DNA of 64,000 nt from Candidatus Fermentithermobacillaceae bacterium (GTDB lineage: Bacteria; Bacillota; Sulfobacillia; Fermentithermobacillales; Fermentithermobacillaceae): contig JAGPNG010000001.1 of NCBI GenBank assembly GCA_018052475.1, positions 102,845 to 166,844 of the forward strand, given 5' to 3'. The position numbers and the translations under genes were made by a program. The notes beneath the pieces were generated by a model. That model did no database searches and was not told where the DNA came from. It was given only the letters and a program-made list of their open reading frames with translations. Below, piece by piece: positions 62,327 through 64,000 of this stretch (position 1 is its first letter; each line of letters begins with the position of its first letter).

Positions 62327-63889
62327 ATGGAGCATCCTAGTGTTTTTGACATCGTCATAAAGAACGGAACTATTATTGATGGCACCGGAAGGCAACGATA
62401 TAGAGCCGATGTCGGACTGAAAGCGGGCAAGGTGAAATCCATAGAAACCAACATTCCGGAGGAATCAGCACTTCGAGTTGTTGACGCAACTAAGAAGGTC
62501 GTGTGCCCTGGGTTCATCGATGCCCACTGCCATACGGACTGGAACATATTGGACATCCCTTGGGACGACCATCAAGAACGCCAAGGTGTGACAACTCAAA
62601 TCGGAGGTTTGTGCGGAACCGCGCCCTTGTCACCCAAGGAGCATCTTGAGGAAGCGAAGACCCGCGGACTCGGAACCAACTATGCGCTTTTCGCAGGACA
62701 CGGTTCAATCCGGGAAAAGGTCATGGGAAATGAAGACAGACCGCCATCCCAGGAAGAATTGAACCACATGAAATCGCTGCTGCAAAAGGCCATGGACGAA
62801 GGAGCCTTGGGTCTCTCAACAGGCTTGATATATGAACCAGGCGTGTTTGCCCGCACTGACGAAATCGTTGAACTTGCCAAAGTCATTGCCCCGTTGGGCG
62901 GGATATACGCAACCCATATGCGAAGTGAAAGCGATGAGATTGAGCAAGCCCTGGAAGAAGCCATATTTATCGCCAGAACTGCGCATACTCCTCTTCAGGT
63001 TTCCCATATCAAAGTGATTCTTCCCCGAAACTGGGGAAAAGCAGAGGCGATTCTGGAGAAGATAGGAACCGAACAAAAACAGGGATTGAGAATAACTGCG
63101 GACCAATACCCCTACGAAGTCACCGGAGGCGGGTATTACGGAGCAGCTCGCTTAGCCAAAGGGTCAAAGCATGACCTAAACTTCGTCAAATTCGAAGAGG
63201 TATACAAGGATGAGTGCGGGCGGAAAGAGTTGGTAGAGTATGTCTACTCTCTAATCATGGAACGTGGGGGGCCACAGTATTTCTCAATAATCAAGTCCAG
63301 CCGAAAAAACCTGCTTGGCCTTTTCTTGCCAGAGGCTCTATCCCAATTAGAAGGATCTGTTACAAACTACGAGATCCCGCCTAACGCTTTCGGCCCAGAT
63401 TCTGCTTCACCGTCTTACACGTTTGCAGACTTGATACTAGACGAGATATATAACTCCAAGGGAGAGTTTGCCTTAGCATACCATTCCGTATCAGAAGATG
63501 AGCTCATCTCTTTTTTGAAACAACCATGGACAATGACCGGAACCGACGGCATACAAGGAGCATTTCATCCGCGGACCCATGGCACATTTCCCCGCATCTT
63601 GGGGCGTTACGTAAGAGAAATGAAAGTATTGAGCCTCGAAGAGGCCATCAGGAAGATCACCTCTTTGCCCGCAGACACCTTTGGTTTCAAAGGAAGAGGA
63701 AGAATCGTACCAAACGCCATAGCAGACGTCGTCGTATTTGATCCAGACACCGTAATTGATAAGGCTACCTTGGTATCGCCAAACCTCTACCCTGAAGGAA
63801 TAGAGTATGTGCTCGTAAACGGTGAAATAGTAGTAGACAACGGAAAACGCACAGACCTATTTCCCGGACAAGACATCCTAAGAAGCTGA
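62327..63889 (+). CDS. N-acyl-D-amino-acid deacylase (second copy)
   Basis: 520 residues with the classical D-aminoacylase motifs: PGFIDAHCHTDWN (His-X-His), GGLCGTAPLS (metal Cys), FAGHGSIREKVMG, GALGLSTGLIYEPGVFA, YATHMRSESDEI (zinc His), LQVSHIKV (zinc His) and MTGTDGI (catalytic Asp). It resembles characterised D-aminoacylases more closely than the neighbouring first copy. The gene is bracketed by repeat copies B and C. Confidence 0.92.
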   Translation: MEHPSVFDIVIKNGTIIDGTGRQRYRADVGLKAGKVKSIETNIPEESALRVVDATKKVVCPGFIDAHCHTDWNILDIPWDDHQERQGVTTQIGGLCGTAPLSPKEHLEEAKTRGLGTNYALFAGHGSIREKVMGNEDRPPSQEELNHMKSLLQKAMDEGALGLSTGLIYEPGVFARTDEIVELAKVIAPLGGIYATHMRSESDEIEQALEEAIFIARTAHTPLQVSHIKVILPRNWGKAEAILEKIGTEQKQGLRITADQYPYEVTGGGYYGAARLAKGSKHDLNFVKFEEVYKDECGRKELVEYVYSLIMERGGPQYFSIIKSSRKNLLGLFLPEALSQLEGSVTNYEIPPNAFGPDSASPSYTFADLILDEIYNSKGEFALAYHSVSEDELISFLKQPWTMTGTDGIQGAFHPRTHGTFPRILGRYVREMKVLSLEEAIRKITSLPADTFGFKGRGRIVPNAIADVVVFDPDTVIDKATLVSPNLYPEGIEYVLVNGEIVVDNGKRTDLFPGQDILRS

Positions 63890-63900
63890 CAAAGGGCTTT

Positions 63901-63961
63901 GGGGACGGTACTTTTTGCTTCATGGTCTTTTTAGGAAGGTGAAGCAAAAAGTACCGTCCCC
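63901..63961. repeat. GGGGACGGT palindromic repeat, copy C (double unit)
   Basis: A perfect 22-bp inverted repeat (63901-63922 with 63940-63961) with a 17-base loop; each arm holds GGGGACGGTACTTTTTGCTT or its complement. The right half continues into CCTGCTTC, reconstituting a near-complete single unit like copies A and B. It starts 11 bp after the deacylase stop and may serve as its terminator. The final 39 bases of the window hold nothing recognisable. Confidence 0.85.
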
Positions 63962-64000
63962 CCTGCTTCTACAACTGAGCATGGCGGAACCGAGTAATCC

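Noticed and set aside
59218..63961. Repeats as the ends of an insertion sequence
   Set aside because: No transposase reading frame lies between the copies, and the units are self-palindromic instead of terminal inverted repeats with target duplications.
1..64000. tRNA, rRNA genes, CRISPR arrays, prophage or plasmid origins
   Set aside because: None was recognised on reading; no cloverleaf-like segments, regular spacer arrays or phage genes were seen, though no dedicated search could be run.

Overview
The window reads as a chromosomal segment of an anaerobic, probably uncultured Firmicutes (Bacillota, Clostridia or Limnochordia-like) bacterium. The grounds are a Firmicutes-style dcw cluster with MraZ, DUF881, Sbp and DivIVA, two T-box leaders ahead of aminoacyl-tRNA synthetase genes, SpoIID and GerMN-domain proteins, a ferredoxin-dependent 2-oxoacid oxidoreductase, and an S-layer-homology protein. 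MurE carries the DNPR motif, so the peptidoglycan is expected to contain meso-diaminopimelate. No tRNA, rRNA, CRISPR array, phage or transposase gene was seen. Most genes lie on the minus strand.

1-4.8 kb (minus unless noted): a truncated RluD-type pseudouridine synthase and lspA, a plus-strand TIGR01906 membrane protein, then a YtcJ-type amidohydrolase, an aspartate/glutamate racemase and divIVA. 4.9-21.4 kb: the division and cell-wall (dcw) cluster, in transcription order mraZ, rsmH, ftsL-like, a PASTA-containing class B PBP, murE, murF, mraY, ftsW, murG, murC, ftsQ, DUF881, sbp, ftsZ, a HlyD-like protein, yggS and divIVA. murD, murB and ftsA are missing from their usual places. A 10-bp-periodic array upstream of mraZ looks like the MraZ operator. 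21.5-27.9 kb: a small zinc-ribbon gene, then an apparent operon of a GntR regulator, korDABC, methylmalonyl-CoA mutase large subunit and methylmalonyl-CoA epimerase, linking 2-oxoacid oxidation to succinyl-CoA/methylmalonyl-CoA interconversion.

28-36.3 kb: nadE, yebC, ruvC, ruvA, ruvB, queH, spoIID-like, queA, tgt and yajC, a tightly packed run joining Holliday-junction resolution and queuosine synthesis and ending in a clear terminator. 36.4-40 kb: tyrS (minus) and a class A PBP (plus). 40-48.6 kb: a T-box leader followed by pheS, pheT, polX, a thioredoxin-like gene and mutS2. The PolX polymerase catalytic aspartates appear to be replaced while its PHP domain is intact. 48.7-51.6 kb: an rRNA methyltransferase of the SpoU family and a KtrA/KtrB (Trk) potassium uptake pair. 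51.6-53.1 kb: infC-rpmI-rplT with a structured leader and an apparent AUA start codon for infC. 53.1-55.5 kb: thrS behind a canonical T-box.

55.5-64 kb is the most accessory part: an MFS transporter, a PAP2 phosphatase, a GerMN-SLH-Gmad2 surface protein, an unrecognised membrane-anchored protein, and two divergent N-acyl-D-amino-acid deacylases. Three copies of a short palindromic repeat with a GGGGACGGT core sit between these genes, and two of them bracket the second deacylase. With the racemase and YtcJ amidohydrolase at the other end of the window, these enzymes suggest salvage of D-amino acids or N-acylated amino acids. Function calls rest on recognised motifs and family resemblance by eye; no database search was run.
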